Notes: generated from the sequence alone by a model not told the origin. 64,000 nt of DNA from Roseovarius albus (GCF_900172335.1 NZ_FWFX01000006.1:186001-250000), one strand, 5' to 3'; shown: positions 50,051 through 60,270, counted from the first letter of the stretch. Numbers and translations are program-made.

Positions 50051-50701
50051 TCAAAGCTGCGCCAACAGGCGATTTGCTTCGGCTTCTGCAGACGTCAGTC
50101 CATCACGGTTTTCACCGGGGAAGAACCGGGCGCGAACGGCGGTCGGCATTGGTTGTGGGGTCAGGATATGCACCTTGGGGCCGGTGTTGGCGGTTTCCGC
50201 CTGCCAGCTTTGGGCCAATGCCATCTGCGCAGCTTTGCTGGCACCATAGGCGCCAAAGAACTTGTCGCCTGCGCAGGGGTCGTCAAAGAACAGCGCTTGA
50301 CCCTGTTCGCCCAAGAGTGGCGCGACAAAGGTGATCAGACGGCCCATGGCGGTGACGTTGCAGGCGAGGGTTTTGTCCCAGTCTTTCATGTCCATATGCG
50401 GGGCCGGGGCCATGGGCGGGGCGTGCACAGCCGCGTGCGCCCAGAGATCAACGCTGCCCCAGCGGTCATAGATCGAACGACAAAGCTGCGCCATGGCGTC
50501 CGGTTGGGTGATGTCCATCGGGGCCAATGTCGCGGTGCCGCCTGCGGCCTGAATTCGATCATCCAACTCCTCAAGCGCGCCGGTCGTACGGGCAACGGCT
50601 ACGACGTGATGAGTTTTGGCAAGCTCTTCAGCCAGTGCGGCGCCCAAGCCACGAGACGCGCCAGTGACTAGGGCAATTGGGGAAGGATTCTGATCTGTCA
50701 T
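50051..50701 (-). CDS. SDR family oxidoreductase
   Basis: The protein of about 216 residues is a short-chain dehydrogenase: ALVTGASRGLGAALAEEL at the N-terminus (TGxxxGxG). The catalytic YxxxK is present as YGASKAAQM. The later NAG-type motif region is modified (AHAAVHAPP). Substrate unknown. Start ATG 50701 is used because the 12 upstream codons are unsupported. Confidence 0.85.
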   Translation of the reverse strand: MTDQNPSPIALVTGASRGLGAALAEELAKTHHVVAVARTTGALEELDDRIQAAGGTATLAPMDITQPDAMAQLCRSIYDRWGSVDLWAHAAVHAPPMAPAPHMDMKDWDKTLACNVTAMGRLITFVAPLLGEQGQALFFDDPCAGDKFFGAYGASKAAQMALAQSWQAETANTGPKVHILTPQPMPTAVRARFFPGENRDGLTSAEAEANRLLAQL

Positions 50702-50802
50702 AACGCCGGAAATTTCATTCCTAACGACATAAATCAAGGGGCATCCCCCGTCTTTTGCCTATCTGCAACAAAAAACGCGTGATCTTCTTACGTTTGACGC
50801 CC

Positions 50803-52209
50803 TTATCGACCGCTATGGTCGTGCACAGTTGCATCTTCACGACCCAAAGATTTAGAGGGACTGTGTTTTGTCAGATGTTCTATGGCCCGAACCATATCTT
50901 CCACCAATAGATCCGCCAGATCACGGCCGAATCCGTGCCGAACGATAATCCGCTGTATGGCCATATCCTCGCGATTGGGTGGCATCGCATAAGCCGGCAC
51001 CAACCAGCCACGCGAGCGCAGCCGGTCGGCCAAGTCGAAAAGTGTATAAGGCACATCTGCGCCTTCTTTGATGGACCAGCACAAAGCAGGCATTCCACCG
51101 GTGCCGTCATAGAGCATTTCAAATGGACCAATCTTTTCGATTTGGTGGGCAAGGGCCTGTGCGGTGCTGTAGCAGGCGGATTGAATCTTGCGGTACCCTT
51201 CACGCCCCAAACGCAGGAAATTATAATACTGGCAGATGATTTCTCCCCCGGGACGAGAAAAGTTCAGCGCGAATGTGGGGATATTGCCGCCTAGGTAATT
51301 TACCTCAAAGATCAGGTCCTTAGGCAGGTGCTCCTGATCACGCCAGACGACCCATCCCACCCCGAGCGGAGCCAACCCGAACTTGTGGCCCGAGGCATTG
51401 ATCGACACAACGCGTTCCAGTCGAAAATCCCATTTAAGAATTGGGTCACAGAATGGGGCCAGAAATGCGCCACTTGCACCGTCGACGTGAATGGGAATGT
51501 CGAGCCCAGTTTCTGCTTGTAAATTGTCCAATGCAGCGGAAACCTCTGCCACGGGTTCGTATTGTCCGGTGAAGGTGACCCCGAGTGTGGGGACAACACC
51601 GATGGTGTTTTCGTCGCAGCGCTTGATGACTTCTTCGGGTGTCATTATGAGGCGATCACCCTCCATTGGGATTTCGCGAATTTCGATATCCCAGTAGCGG
51701 CAGAATTTGTGCCAGCAGATCTGAACCGGGCCGCAGATCAGGTTTGGCTTGTCGGTGGGTTTTCCCTCGGCGCGGCGTTTGTCGCGCCAGCGCCATTTCA
51801 TGGCCAGACCGCCCAACATGGCGGCTTCGCTTGACCCGGTGGTGGAACAGCCAATTGTTTGCGCGGATTGAGGGGCGTTCCAAAGATCGGCGATCATATG
51901 CACACAGCGCTCTTCTATTGCTGCGGTTTGCGGGTATTCGTCTTTGTCGATCATGTTTTTATCGACAGTTTCAGCCATGAGATCGCGAACCTCTGGCTCT
52001 AACCAGGTGGTGCAGAAGGTGGCTAGGTTCTGACGCGAATTGCCATCAAGCATCAATTCATCATGGATGGCGTCGTAAACATGTCTTGGGTTACGTTCAT
52101 GGTTGGGAAATGAGAATTTCGGTAAATCCCGTGCCAGATCCTCTGAGGCGTAGTCGTCATCAAGAACGTCGCTTCGCAAATCAGTTTTATCTGCGTTGTA
52201 AAGGGTCAT
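50803..52209 (-). CDS. gadB: Glutamate decarboxylase
   Basis: GadB decarboxylates glutamate to GABA with PLP, consuming a proton. The 468-residue protein has the start [66 protein letters not shown] and the PLP Lys in [20 protein letters not shown]. The C-terminal tail is typical. The gadC-like permease gene lies upstream on the same strand, 69 bp away, so the pair forms the glutamate/GABA acid-resistance unit. Confidence 0.94.
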   Translation of the reverse strand: MTLYNADKTDLRSDVLDDDYASEDLARDLPKFSFPNHERNPRHVYDAIHDELMLDGNSRQNLATFCTTWLEPEVRDLMAETVDKNMIDKDEYPQTAAIEERCVHMIADLWNAPQSAQTIGCSTTGSSEAAMLGGLAMKWRWRDKRRAEGKPTDKPNLICGPVQICWHKFCRYWDIEIREIPMEGDRLIMTPEEVIKRCDENTIGVVPTLGVTFTGQYEPVAEVSAALDNLQAETGLDIPIHVDGASGAFLAPFCDPILKWDFRLERVVSINASGHKFGLAPLGVGWVVWRDQEHLPKDLIFEVNYLGGNIPTFALNFSRPGGEIICQYYNFLRLGREGYRKIQSACYSTAQALAHQIEKIGPFEMLYDGTGGMPALCWSIKEGADVPYTLFDLADRLRSRGWLVPAYAMPPNREDMAIQRIIVRHGFGRDLADLLVEDMVRAIEHLTKHSPSKSLGREDATVHDHSGR

Positions 52210-52277
52210 GACGAACTTCCTTTCTTAAAGAATTCCTGAGCAAGTGTTCGAGTGGCGCTTCTTGCCACTGATAGAGT

Positions 52278-53726
52278 TCAGCCTTGCGATTGGCGCCAGC
52301 TTGGCTTTTTGAAGGCATTGATCAAAAGTGGCAATCCGACGAATACGATCAATCCGCCAGCGACGAGCGCGACATAGGTTGTTGGGCTGCCAACCTTTAA
52401 TTGTGCGGGAGGGAAGAACCCGACCACAAACGCGAAGAAGACAGCGATGAAACCAACGCCGGCGACAGCGATCATGCCCGCCATTCCGCCAGGTATCTTG
52501 TAGGTTCTTGGCAGGTCAGGTCGGGTTTTGCGCAGTTTGATCGCGGCCCCGTACATGAGCATGTACATCACCAGGTAAAGTGCGATTGTCATTGCCGATA
52601 GAACAAAAAAGGCCACGCTGACGTCTGTGAAGATCAAGTAGATCATTGCCAGGGCAGTGACGATGGCGCCTTGAACCATCAAAATTGTAACCTGAACACC
52701 ATGATGATTTGTTTTGGCCAAGAACGGTGGAATTTCACCTTCTTGCGCGGTTTGCAGCAGGCCACGGCTGGGCCCGCCGATCCATGCCATGACGCCGCCA
52801 ATCGCACCGAAAGCAACGAAGAGGCCGATGATTGGTGTGAAAAATTGCAACCCGAATTTGGTGAGCAGACTTTCGAAAGCTTGCATCAAGCCTGCGTTCA
52901 AACTGATCTGGTCAGCAGGGACTACCGCCGCCACAGCCAAAGACCCCATCGTGAACAACGCGAATATGATGATCGCAGCCACGAACATGGATTTGGGATA
53001 GTCGCGTGAGGGATTGGCAAGATCATTGGCATGAACCGCTTGGGCTTCGATCCCTGCAAACAGCAGCAAGATGCCCCCAAGAAAAGCGATGCTGCTTAAT
53101 CCGGTTATATGTGGGAACAGACGCGCATGGGACAGTTCTTCTGAAATACTTGTTCCACTTGGGTCCGCTTCTTTCAGAAATTCGATGGGATTACCTTGTG
53201 CCACCCAAACGATACCGAGGCCGATGATGAGCAATCCGGGTAGGACTGTGCCCAGCAACATAAACCACTTGGTCATCTTGGCGGCGAAACCTGCGCCCTG
53301 AAGGGTCATGAAGGTCGCGGCCCAATAGATCACCAGAATAATTACGGTATTGAACCATCCGAGGCCGGCCATTTCAGGTTTTAGGAAAAGATATGCGAGC
53401 GCTCCGGCCGCAAACGCTAGAACGGTCGGATACCAAACCACATTCTGTATCCATTGCAACCAGATCGCGACGAAACCCCAGCGCGGGCCAAAAGCAGCAG
53501 AGACCCAAGAATACACGCCCCCTTGAGTATCCGAGAACGCACCACCCAATTCCGCAGAAACAAGCGAAGCCGGGATTAAAAAGAAAATTGCACAAAAGCC
53601 GATGTAGAACAGCATGCTTAAGCCTTCGGTTGCCATGAGTGGCAACCCTCGGAGACTTACTACGGCGGCCACGGTCATAAGCGCCAACGTCATCACGCTT
53701 AGTTTTTTGGAGGCAGTTTGAGGCAT
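52278..53726 (-). CDS. gadC: Amino acid permease, probable glutamate/GABA antiporter
   Basis: The 482-residue protein has twelve membrane helices of the APC amino-acid permease type, with the N-terminal SVMTLALMTVAAVVSLRGLP and GGVYSWVSAAFGPRWGF. Its place directly before gadB supports the GadC role: glutamate in, GABA out. The 53727-54000 upstream region is A+T-rich and should hold the promoter. A general amino-acid permease role cannot be excluded by sequence alone. Confidence 0.85.
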   Translation of the reverse strand: MPQTASKKLSVMTLALMTVAAVVSLRGLPLMATEGLSMLFYIGFCAIFFLIPASLVSAELGGAFSDTQGGVYSWVSAAFGPRWGFVAIWLQWIQNVVWYPTVLAFAAGALAYLFLKPEMAGLGWFNTVIILVIYWAATFMTLQGAGFAAKMTKWFMLLGTVLPGLLIIGLGIVWVAQGNPIEFLKEADPSGTSISEELSHARLFPHITGLSSIAFLGGILLLFAGIEAQAVHANDLANPSRDYPKSMFVAAIIIFALFTMGSLAVAAVVPADQISLNAGLMQAFESLLTKFGLQFFTPIIGLFVAFGAIGGVMAWIGGPSRGLLQTAQEGEIPPFLAKTNHHGVQVTILMVQGAIVTALAMIYLIFTDVSVAFFVLSAMTIALYLVMYMLMYGAAIKLRKTRPDLPRTYKIPGGMAGMIAVAGVGFIAVFFAFVVGFFPPAQLKVGSPTTYVALVAGGLIVFVGLPLLINAFKKPSWRQSQG

Positions 53727-54000
53727 CGTCTAATCTTTCCTCTTTGCGCTTGGTCGAACATCAACAAGTACCCTGCTGGCAAAGAGACAGGTTGACCGGA
53801 TTATTAAATAGCTCAGTTCTTTAATGTCTTGTATCGAAGTCCAACATATTTATATTTCAATTACAATGATTTATTGATTGCCGATCATCGTGTCCCAGCT
53901 GTGGTATGATGCTTGGCAAGCACACCCATTTTGAAGATTTGTGCGGGACGCGAGTGCTATCGAAAAAAAATGTGCCCGCCCGTTTCTTCGAAATGCAGCT

Positions 54001-54432
54001 TTACTGCCCTGTTTTTTCGTCGTGCAATGCCTTCAGTGCACGCTCACAGAGGCCAAGCTCTAGCCATTGACAGCCTTTGCAGAGTTGCGTCAGGGACCCA
54101 GGCGGAACGCGTTTAACGATGCGGCGCTTGGCTTCGCCCCATGTCAGAGACGACCCCACAAATACGCCAAGCGCGCGGGCGTGACGGGCGTCGAGCGTGG
54201 CGATCTTTTCCTGATCTTCACAAAGTTTATCGCGCCGTTTAGGGCAGGGGGCGCAGATGGAATCGGTGTGGCCGATGACTTCGATCTGCGTGTCATCGCC
54301 ACCCGGGGCGCGCAATTGGCCGACAACAATGTCGGCCATATTGGCAGTGAAGCCGTCGGAATAGCCTTTGCCCTGAAACCCAAGCGAACACAGAAAGTGG
54401 TGCGGGCGAAACTGGAGTGGATCGTCAGCCAT
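54001..54432 (-). CDS. DUF1284 family protein
   Basis: The 143-residue protein matches DUF1284: RPHHFLCSLGFQGKGYSDGFTANM at the start and two Cys groups (CAPCPKRRDKLC and LCKGCQWLELGLC) that probably bind an iron-sulfur cluster or zinc. Function unknown. It is followed upstream by a GCCCCAA/TTGGGGC hairpin between it and purF. Confidence 0.8.
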   Translation of the reverse strand: MADDPLQFRPHHFLCSLGFQGKGYSDGFTANMADIVVGQLRAPGGDDTQIEVIGHTDSICAPCPKRRDKLCEDQEKIATLDARHARALGVFVGSSLTWGEAKRRIVKRVPPGSLTQLCKGCQWLELGLCERALKALHDEKTGQ

Positions 54433-54438
54433 CTACAC

Positions 54439-54457
54439 GCCCCAATGTGATTGGGGC
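54439..54457. terminator. Hairpin after purF
   Basis: GCCCCAA/TTGGGGC with a 5-base loop lies 7 bp past the purF stop. No T tract follows on the minus strand, so it may be a weak terminator or mRNA end stabiliser. Confidence 0.45.
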
Positions 54458-54463
54458 GCTGCT

Positions 54464-55918
54464 TTATTCTGCGGCTTTAAGTTCAAAACCTTTGTTGATC
54501 ATGTCGGTTGGGGCGACAGGATACTCTCCGGAGAAGCAGGCGTCACAATATTGCGGGCATGAGGGGCTGCGGCCTTGAGCCTCGCCTACAGCGCGATAGA
54601 GCCCATCCAGTGAGATGAACTTGAGGCTGTCGACGTTCAGATGTTCGCGCATTTCCTCTTCGGACATGGTCGCCGCCAGAAGTTTTTCACGGTTGGGCGT
54701 ATCCACGCCGTAGAAGCACGGCCAGGCGGTTGGTGGGCTGGCGATGCGGAAGTGGACCTCTTTCGCACCCGCATCAAGGATCATGTCCTTGATCTTGCGG
54801 CTGGTGGTGCCGCGCACGACGCTGTCATCAACCAGAATGACGCGTTTGCCTTCGATCAGGGCGCGATTCACGTTCAGCTTAAGGCGCACACCCATGTTGC
54901 GGATTTGCTCGGTCGGCTCGATAAAGGTCCGGCCCATGTATTGATTGCGGATGATCCCCATTGCGTATGGGATGCCGGATTCGTGGCTAAACCCGATCGC
55001 CGCCGGTGTGCCACTATCAGGCACCGGGCAGACAAGATCCGCCTCAACCGGGGTTTCGCGGGCCAGTTCCACGCCGATCTGGTGACGGGTTTCATAGACA
55101 CTGCGACCGCCGATGATGCTGTCGGGGCGAGAGAAATAGACGTGCTCAAAGATGCAAAACCGGGATTTGGCTGGGCGGAAGGGGTAGTGGCTTTCGACAC
55201 CCTTCTTCTCGGTGATCACCACCATTTCGCCGGGTTCAACTTCGCGCACGAACTGTGCTCCGATGATGTCGAGCGCGCAGGTTTCCGAGCTGAGCACATA
55301 GCCATCAGCAATTTTACCCAAAACCAGTGGGCGGACCCCCAGTGGATCACGCACACCGATCAATTTCGTGCGGGTCATGGCCACGACAGAAAACGCACCT
55401 TCGACGCGGCGCAGGGCGTCTTCCATACGTTCTGGAATGGTGCGCTGTAGTGAGCGCGCCATCAAATGAATGATGCATTCGCTGTCCGAGCTGGATTGGA
55501 AGATTGAACCACGCTCAATCAGTTCGCGACGCAGCGCATCGGCGTTAGTGATGTTTCCGTTGTGAGCAATGGCCGCGCCACCCATGGCAAATTCGCCAAA
55601 GAACGGCTGCACGTCTCGGATCGCCGCGCCTTTTGAACCGGCTGTCGAATAGCGCACGTGCCCAATGGCCAGCGGGCCGGGCAGGGTTTCCATCAGGGAT
55701 TGTTTAGTGAAGTTGTCACGTACATACCCAAACCGGCGCGCCGAGTTGAAACCATGTTCAGGATGGTGGCAGACAATGCCGCCCGCCTCTTGACCACGGT
55801 GTTGCAGGGCATGCAGGCCTAGGGCTACAAAGTTAGCGGCATCTGTGACGCCGATAACGCCGAATACGCCACATTCCTCCCGCAGTTTATCATCGTCAAA
55901 GGGATGGGCGGGGGGCAT
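54464..55918 (-). CDS. purF: Amidophosphoribosyltransferase
   Basis: PurF makes 5-phosphoribosylamine from PRPP and glutamine, the first step of purine synthesis. The nucleophilic Cys lies in EECGVFGVIG after a short propeptide. GLHALQHRGQEAGGI, the glutaminase HVRYSTAGS, FAMGGAAIAHNGNI and the PRPP motif VILVDDSVVRGTTS are all present, giving 484 residues from ATG 55918. Alternative starts at 55972 (ATG) and 55996 (GTG) lack ribosome sites and overlap a likely promoter, so the start is uncertain. A Hint-domain gene stands between it and cvpA. Confidence 0.94.
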   Translation of the reverse strand: MPPAHPFDDDKLREECGVFGVIGVTDAANFVALGLHALQHRGQEAGGIVCHHPEHGFNSARRFGYVRDNFTKQSLMETLPGPLAIGHVRYSTAGSKGAAIRDVQPFFGEFAMGGAAIAHNGNITNADALRRELIERGSIFQSSSDSECIIHLMARSLQRTIPERMEDALRRVEGAFSVVAMTRTKLIGVRDPLGVRPLVLGKIADGYVLSSETCALDIIGAQFVREVEPGEMVVITEKKGVESHYPFRPAKSRFCIFEHVYFSRPDSIIGGRSVYETRHQIGVELARETPVEADLVCPVPDSGTPAAIGFSHESGIPYAMGIIRNQYMGRTFIEPTEQIRNMGVRLKLNVNRALIEGKRVILVDDSVVRGTTSRKIKDMILDAGAKEVHFRIASPPTAWPCFYGVDTPNREKLLAATMSEEEMREHLNVDSLKFISLDGLYRAVGEAQGRSPSCPQYCDACFSGEYPVAPTDMINKGFELKAAE

Positions 55919-55979
55919 TTCTAAGGACACGGGGAGCAGCTCCGATTCCGATTGCGTATTTGCGCCTCTCATAAGGGGT

Positions 55980-56010
55980 AATATAGCATATGTCACGCGA
56001 GGATCATCAA
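55980..56010 (-). promoter_or_regulatory. Possible purF promoter
   Basis: On the minus strand TTGATG and TATATT are spaced about 19 bases apart upstream of the preferred purF start. The match to sigma-70 consensus is moderate and the spacing is slightly long. Confidence 0.3.
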
Positions 56011-56066
56011 AACATAACCATTATGTAACATTTCCGAGAGGAGGGGCAGGCTGTCCGAGAGGAGGG

Positions 56067-57134
56067 TCACGCTGCTGTGGTTGTTAAACTGATGTTTTGA
56101 TTGGCAGCACAGGCCATGAGTAGGGCCGCTTCATGGGCTTTGAGCGTGAGTGTTGCAGTGGCTCCCTGCGTTTGCATACCCGTGGCTAAATCCGGGAAAA
56201 GCGACAGCAATTCAGCGCGTTGGACTTGCTCAATCGCACTAACCGAAGTTTCACTGAGAAAGAAACTTTCGCTCAGCACATCGTTGCCAGAGATTATTTC
56301 ATGACGGCCGAACATGAGATGAAAATACTCGACCATCCCGCCTTCGCGCAGGCTGACACCGGGCAGGCGACATAGGTGTTTGGCGGCAACAAGGCAGTTG
56401 TCGATGCCAAAGAGCAATTCCGACATGGCCGACTTTAGATGCATCCGATGTTCTTGAGATACGATCAATTCCCGGTCATTGCCAATGCTTCCAGGTGCGA
56501 ATACGACGGGGGCAAACGCGCCGAGAGCGTCAACGCGTGTGCGTCCAATCCAACGAACCGTCTGATGTCCATTGTCCTTTGTCCAAACCTGTTCTCCAAC
56601 GGATAGCGTTTCAATTGCCTTTGCCCCGTTCTTGGTTCGGATCAGAGTGCCGCTGCCGAAACAGGTAACAAAGCTGTCGTAGGAACTTGACCCGGTATTG
56701 CTGCCGCTGGTTTTTATGTAAGATACGCCGTCCACGAGAGGGATATCTGTGGAAAAACCCCAAACATCGCCAAACTGACCATTTTGCGAAAATACAGTGA
56801 CCGTTATGGTTGGGCCGGTTGGTGCACCGTTTATATCAAGTGCCTGTACAAAAATGCGGGACTCCGCCTCGACCGGAGTACCGTTTGCAACGATTCCGCC
56901 ACCGTCAATAATGCTATGATTGGCCGTGTCGTCATCTCCGAATATGTCGGCGTTTGCACCAGAATTGGTATCATCGACTATTATCTCCGTTCCGCTACCG
57001 GCAGAATAAAGAAAAACGGTGCCGTCGGGCGTGTCAGAGTTGTTAATAATTCCGTTACCTACAAGGCCCGAACTGGAGCTTGATGTGACGACAAAGTTAT
57101 TGCTGTTAAATGCAACAAACGATTGAGCAACCAT
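56067..57134 (-). CDS. Hint-domain protein
   Basis: The 355-residue protein has an N-terminal part rich in Asn, Ser, Gly, Thr and Asp (about 170 residues). A Hedgehog/intein Hint module follows: the nucleophile region CFGSGTLIRTKNGAKAIETLSVGEQVWTKDNG, then the HQTVRWIGRTRV block and EHRMHL. Such proteins are common in roseobacters, may be secreted and may self-process; function is unsettled. ATG 57134 has GAGGGAAG upstream. It is inserted between cvpA and purF in the same direction, separating the usual cvpA-purF pair. Confidence 0.82.
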   Translation of the reverse strand: MVAQSFVAFNSNNFVVTSSSSSGLVGNGIINNSDTPDGTVFLYSAGSGTEIIVDDTNSGANADIFGDDDTANHSIIDGGGIVANGTPVEAESRIFVQALDINGAPTGPTITVTVFSQNGQFGDVWGFSTDIPLVDGVSYIKTSGSNTGSSSYDSFVTCFGSGTLIRTKNGAKAIETLSVGEQVWTKDNGHQTVRWIGRTRVDALGAFAPVVFAPGSIGNDRELIVSQEHRMHLKSAMSELLFGIDNCLVAAKHLCRLPGVSLREGGMVEYFHLMFGRHEIISGNDVLSESFFLSETSVSAIEQVQRAELLSLFPDLATGMQTQGATATLTLKAHEAALLMACAANQNISLTTTAA

Positions 57135-57506
57135 GTTCTTCCCTCGATCGAAAATAGTTTTGCCGGTCCCCAGAGCAGGTTGATCGACCTGAAAGCACAT
57201 TAATATGCCATGATACAAGTAGTTATTGCTCAAAATTGGACACTTCAAATCACGAAATCGTAGGCGTTACGTGACTGAGATAAATTTGGTTAGTGGATAC
57301 TGCACCTGTATCAGATGCAAATCATGGCAGAAGGTTAATTTGACAGACCCAGAATTGACTGCACACGAGGAAATGAACGGCCGTGTGTCGGAGTGGGGGG
57401 CGTTACGCGGAATCTCGGACGCGCAAACTCCAGCAAACCGTCCAGACGGGTGTTGATATCATTCAGTATGATGGTTGGTACATGTAAGTGGCCGAGAGAT
57501 ATGGCC
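57135..57506. other. Gene-free stretch between Hint gene and cvpA
   Basis: No supported gene or strong repeat. The part next to the Hint gene (57135-57260) is A+T-rich and probably holds its promoter. I see no clear terminator behind cvpA. Confidence 0.6.
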
Positions 57507-58067
57507 CTATTCTGGGGCGTCACACACGGCAACCAGTTCTTCGTATTGCTGCGTGATCCAGCCTAGCGCTTGCTCTGGGTCGCCTTCTTCGACCTTGGAG
57601 GTCAGGTTAGAGAACACACGTGCTGACCGGCTGTCGTCGATGATTTCGATGCTTTGCGATGTCACAACGGTTTCGTAAACGAAATAAGCGATGGCGACCA
57701 ATAGAACGCCGCGTGCAACCCCAAAGAGGAAGCCCAGCCCCTGGTCCAAACCACCCAGAACTGAGCGCTGTACCACAGACGAAAACAGCGGTGTGATGAA
57801 GGAGCAAATGATCAAAGCAATCACAAACACACCGGTAAACGCTGTGATCATGCCCAATTCGCAGTTGTCACCGATGATATCGCGGAGGACGGGGATTTCT
57901 TTGACCAGCGGGTAAGCTTGTGGCGCAAAGATGAACGCCAGAATACCGGCAACAACCCAGCCTGCGATGGCGAGGGCTTCGCGGACCAGACCGCGGGAAT
58001 AGGCCAAAAGGGCGGACATGACGATGAAAAGCGCAACAACGCCGTCAATGATGGTGAAACCTTCCAT
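57507..58067 (-). CDS. cvpA: CvpA family membrane protein
   Basis: The 186-residue protein has four membrane helices: ITIIDGVVALFIVMSALLAYSRGLVREALAI-like N-terminus (TIIDGVVALFIVMSALLAYS), then a helix beginning WVVAGILAFIFAPQ and two more. It is an inner-membrane protein linked to colicin V production and purine genes. ATG 58067 has AGGA upstream; four bases separate it from the radA stop, so the two are probably co-translated. Confidence 0.88.
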   Translation of the reverse strand: MEGFTIIDGVVALFIVMSALLAYSRGLVREALAIAGWVVAGILAFIFAPQAYPLVKEIPVLRDIIGDNCELGMITAFTGVFVIALIICSFITPLFSSVVQRSVLGGLDQGLGFLFGVARGVLLVAIAYFVYETVVTSQSIEIIDDSRSARVFSNLTSKVEEGDPEQALGWITQQYEELVAVCDAPE

Positions 58068-58071
58068 GGTA

Positions 58072-59460
58072 TTATCCTGTCCCTTTGGGCGGTTGATCCG
58101 CACCGACTAAGTCATTCACAAACATCTGAAGTTCACCCATCTGTGTCAACTTCAAACCGGCCGTACCTCCGGGTTTGCCGCCCGACGGAATGGTTGCGCA
58201 GGTGAAACCAAGTTTTTGCGCCTCTTTCAACCTGTTTTCGGTCTGCGAGACCGGTCTGAGGCCCCCTGAAAGGCTGATTTCACCGAAAATCACTGTTTCC
58301 GCAGGTAAAGCGGCATCTTCCCGCGCACTCAAAAGCGCGGCAGCGACGGCCAAATCGGCGGCAGGCTCGGTGATGCGGATGCCGCCAGCAACGTTGAGAT
58401 AGACATCGAGGCCGGTAAAAGGGATGCCGCAGCGGGCCTCGAGTACGGCGAGAATCATCGCAAGACGTGCGCCATCCCAGCCAACCACGGCGCGACGGGG
58501 TTGCGCGTGCGGGGTGGGAGCGACAAGCGCCTGCATCTCGACCAGCACAGGACGGGTGCCTTCGATACCAGCAAAGACCACGGAACCCGGGGTCGGGGTA
58601 CCACGTCCCGCAAGAAAGAGTTCAGATGGATTGGTGACCTCAGATAGACCGCGACCGGTCATTTCAAAGACACCAATCTCATCCGCGGGGCCAAATCGGT
58701 TTTTAACGCTGCGCAGGATGCGGAACTGATGGCCGCGCTCGCCCTCAAAATAAAGCACCGTGTCGACCATGTGTTCAACGACGCGGGGGCCTGCGATCTG
58801 GCCCTCTTTGGTGACGTGACCGACCAAAATGACAGATGTACCAGTGCGTTTGGCGAATGTTGTTAGCTCATGGGCGCAAGCCCGGACCTGGCTGACAGAA
58901 CCGGGCGCGCTGTCGACCGTGTCGGCCCACATGGTTTGAATGGAGTCGATCACTACCAATTGCGGCTTTTCCGCCTCGAGCGTGGTCAGGATATCGCGCA
59001 GGGCGGTGGCGCAAGCGAGTTTGACCGGAGCGTCGCCCAGACCAAGACGTTGGGCGCGCAGGCGGATCTGTGCGCTGGCCTCTTCGCCGGAAATGTAGAC
59101 GGTTTGCAAGCCCGTTTGGGCGAATTTCGCTGCGGCTTGCAGCAAAAGTGTTGATTTCCCGATGCCGGGGTCACCGCCGACCAACACTGCACTGCCGGGA
59201 ACCAGACCGCCTCCGAGGACACGGTCCAGTTCGCCTATGCGGGAATGGCTGCGCGGAGGCGGAGCTTCGTCATGGTTCAAATCGCTGAGAGTGATCGGCG
59301 TGCCGCGTTTGTTTCCAAGCGATTTAGAGGACGGGCCTGTTGAAAGTGGCGCATCCTGAGCAATCGTGTTCCACTCACCACAAGCATCACAACGACCAGA
59401 CCAGCGTGAATGGGTTGCGCCACAGGCGGTGCAGGAAAAGACAGTGGTTGATTTTGCCAT
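58072..59460 (-). CDS. radA: DNA repair protein RadA
   Basis: RadA is a RecA-related ATPase that drives branch migration in recombination. The 462-residue protein has the zinc finger CTACGATHSRWSGRCDACGEW, Walker A GGDPGIGKSTLLLQ, the RadA-specific KNRFG in VKNRFGPADEIG, and a C-terminal Lon-protease-like domain (VAGGIRITEPAADLAVAAALLSA). All hallmarks are present. It precedes cvpA. Confidence 0.97.
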   Translation of the reverse strand: MAKSTTVFSCTACGATHSRWSGRCDACGEWNTIAQDAPLSTGPSSKSLGNKRGTPITLSDLNHDEAPPPRSHSRIGELDRVLGGGLVPGSAVLVGGDPGIGKSTLLLQAAAKFAQTGLQTVYISGEEASAQIRLRAQRLGLGDAPVKLACATALRDILTTLEAEKPQLVVIDSIQTMWADTVDSAPGSVSQVRACAHELTTFAKRTGTSVILVGHVTKEGQIAGPRVVEHMVDTVLYFEGERGHQFRILRSVKNRFGPADEIGVFEMTGRGLSEVTNPSELFLAGRGTPTPGSVVFAGIEGTRPVLVEMQALVAPTPHAQPRRAVVGWDGARLAMILAVLEARCGIPFTGLDVYLNVAGGIRITEPAADLAVAAALLSAREDAALPAETVIFGEISLSGGLRPVSQTENRLKEAQKLGFTCATIPSGGKPGGTAGLKLTQMGELQMFVNDLVGADQPPKGTG

Positions 59461-59499
59461 GTCCTGCTCTTGCCCGATGTGGGCGAGGGCGTCAAATAC

Positions 59500-60270
59500 C
59501 TATTCGGCGGCGTGACGGGGAATTTTGATCACTGTGCCATCACTACGCGGTTTGACGGCGCGTTTGAGTTTGGGCAGAACCTCGTTCAACTCCTCTTGCA
59601 AACGAGCGAGTTGACTTGCGGCAACACTTTCTTCCATCTCGACCTCGTGAAGCCAATGTTTAAGATCACTGCTGATCTGCTTGGCATGTTCGAGACGAGT
59701 GTTGAATGTGTCCATTTCCTGCTGGCGCTGTGTTAGGAAAGTTTGCGCGCGCGCGACATTTTCATCTGAATAAGTGTCTGCAAGTTCCTGACTTACATGG
59801 GACATTTGCGCTGCAGCTTCGAGCGCGCCGGGTTCTAGCTGCTGCAGATCTGGATGGTTGCGCAAGAAATTCATGCGTTCACGTACAGCGTCAAATTCGG
59901 AAGACAGGCTGAAAAGATTGGCGCGATCATTGGCGTGGGCCACCGCATAGGCCTGTGCCACATCCTGCATGCCGATGGTGAAGGAGCGGTGCGAATTTTC
60001 GAGTTGCATGACACGGGTATTTGTTGGCACGAAGAAGCATAACAAAAGCGCAAATAGGGTTGCGGCGATTTGCATAAACATTCCCGCATTTTCAATTGTT
60101 AACGTGCCGTAGTTCATTTCAAATTTGAGCCAGGGAAGAAACCCCACGGCAGCCAAAACTGTGGCACCAAGTAAGATGGCAGTGATCAGGATTAAGGCCA
60201 GCAAAGCCACGCGTTGAAAAATCTGTTGAACGTAAAAAAGTGTTGGTTGAATTGACTGGTTATTATTCAT
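59500..60270 (-). CDS. Membrane protein with coiled-coil C-terminus
   Basis: The 256-residue protein has two membrane helices in the first 85 residues (VALLALILITAILLGATVLAAVGF and AGMFMQIAATLFALLLCFFV) and a long, mostly helical cytoplasmic or periplasmic part with coiled-coil spacing. Basic residues dominate the C-terminus (LPKLKRAVKPRSDGTVIKIPRH). It is a lone gene beside radA. Function unknown; related proteins have been labelled DNA repair protein without evidence. Confidence 0.6.
   Translation of the reverse strand: MNNNQSIQPTLFYVQQIFQRVALLALILITAILLGATVLAAVGFLPWLKFEMNYGTLTIENAGMFMQIAATLFALLLCFFVPTNTRVMQLENSHRSFTIGMQDVAQAYAVAHANDRANLFSLSSEFDAVRERMNFLRNHPDLQQLEPGALEAAAQMSHVSQELADTYSDENVARAQTFLTQRQQEMDTFNTRLEHAKQISSDLKHWLHEVEMEESVAASQLARLQEELNEVLPKLKRAVKPRSDGTVIKIPRHAAE

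Noticed and set aside
54641..55450. Plus-strand open frame opposite purF.
   Set aside because: Antisense to a conserved enzyme; composition follows from purF codons.
57226..57456. Small plus-strand frame of 76 residues before cvpA.
   Set aside because: No ribosome site, no motif, and it overlaps the Hint promoter region.
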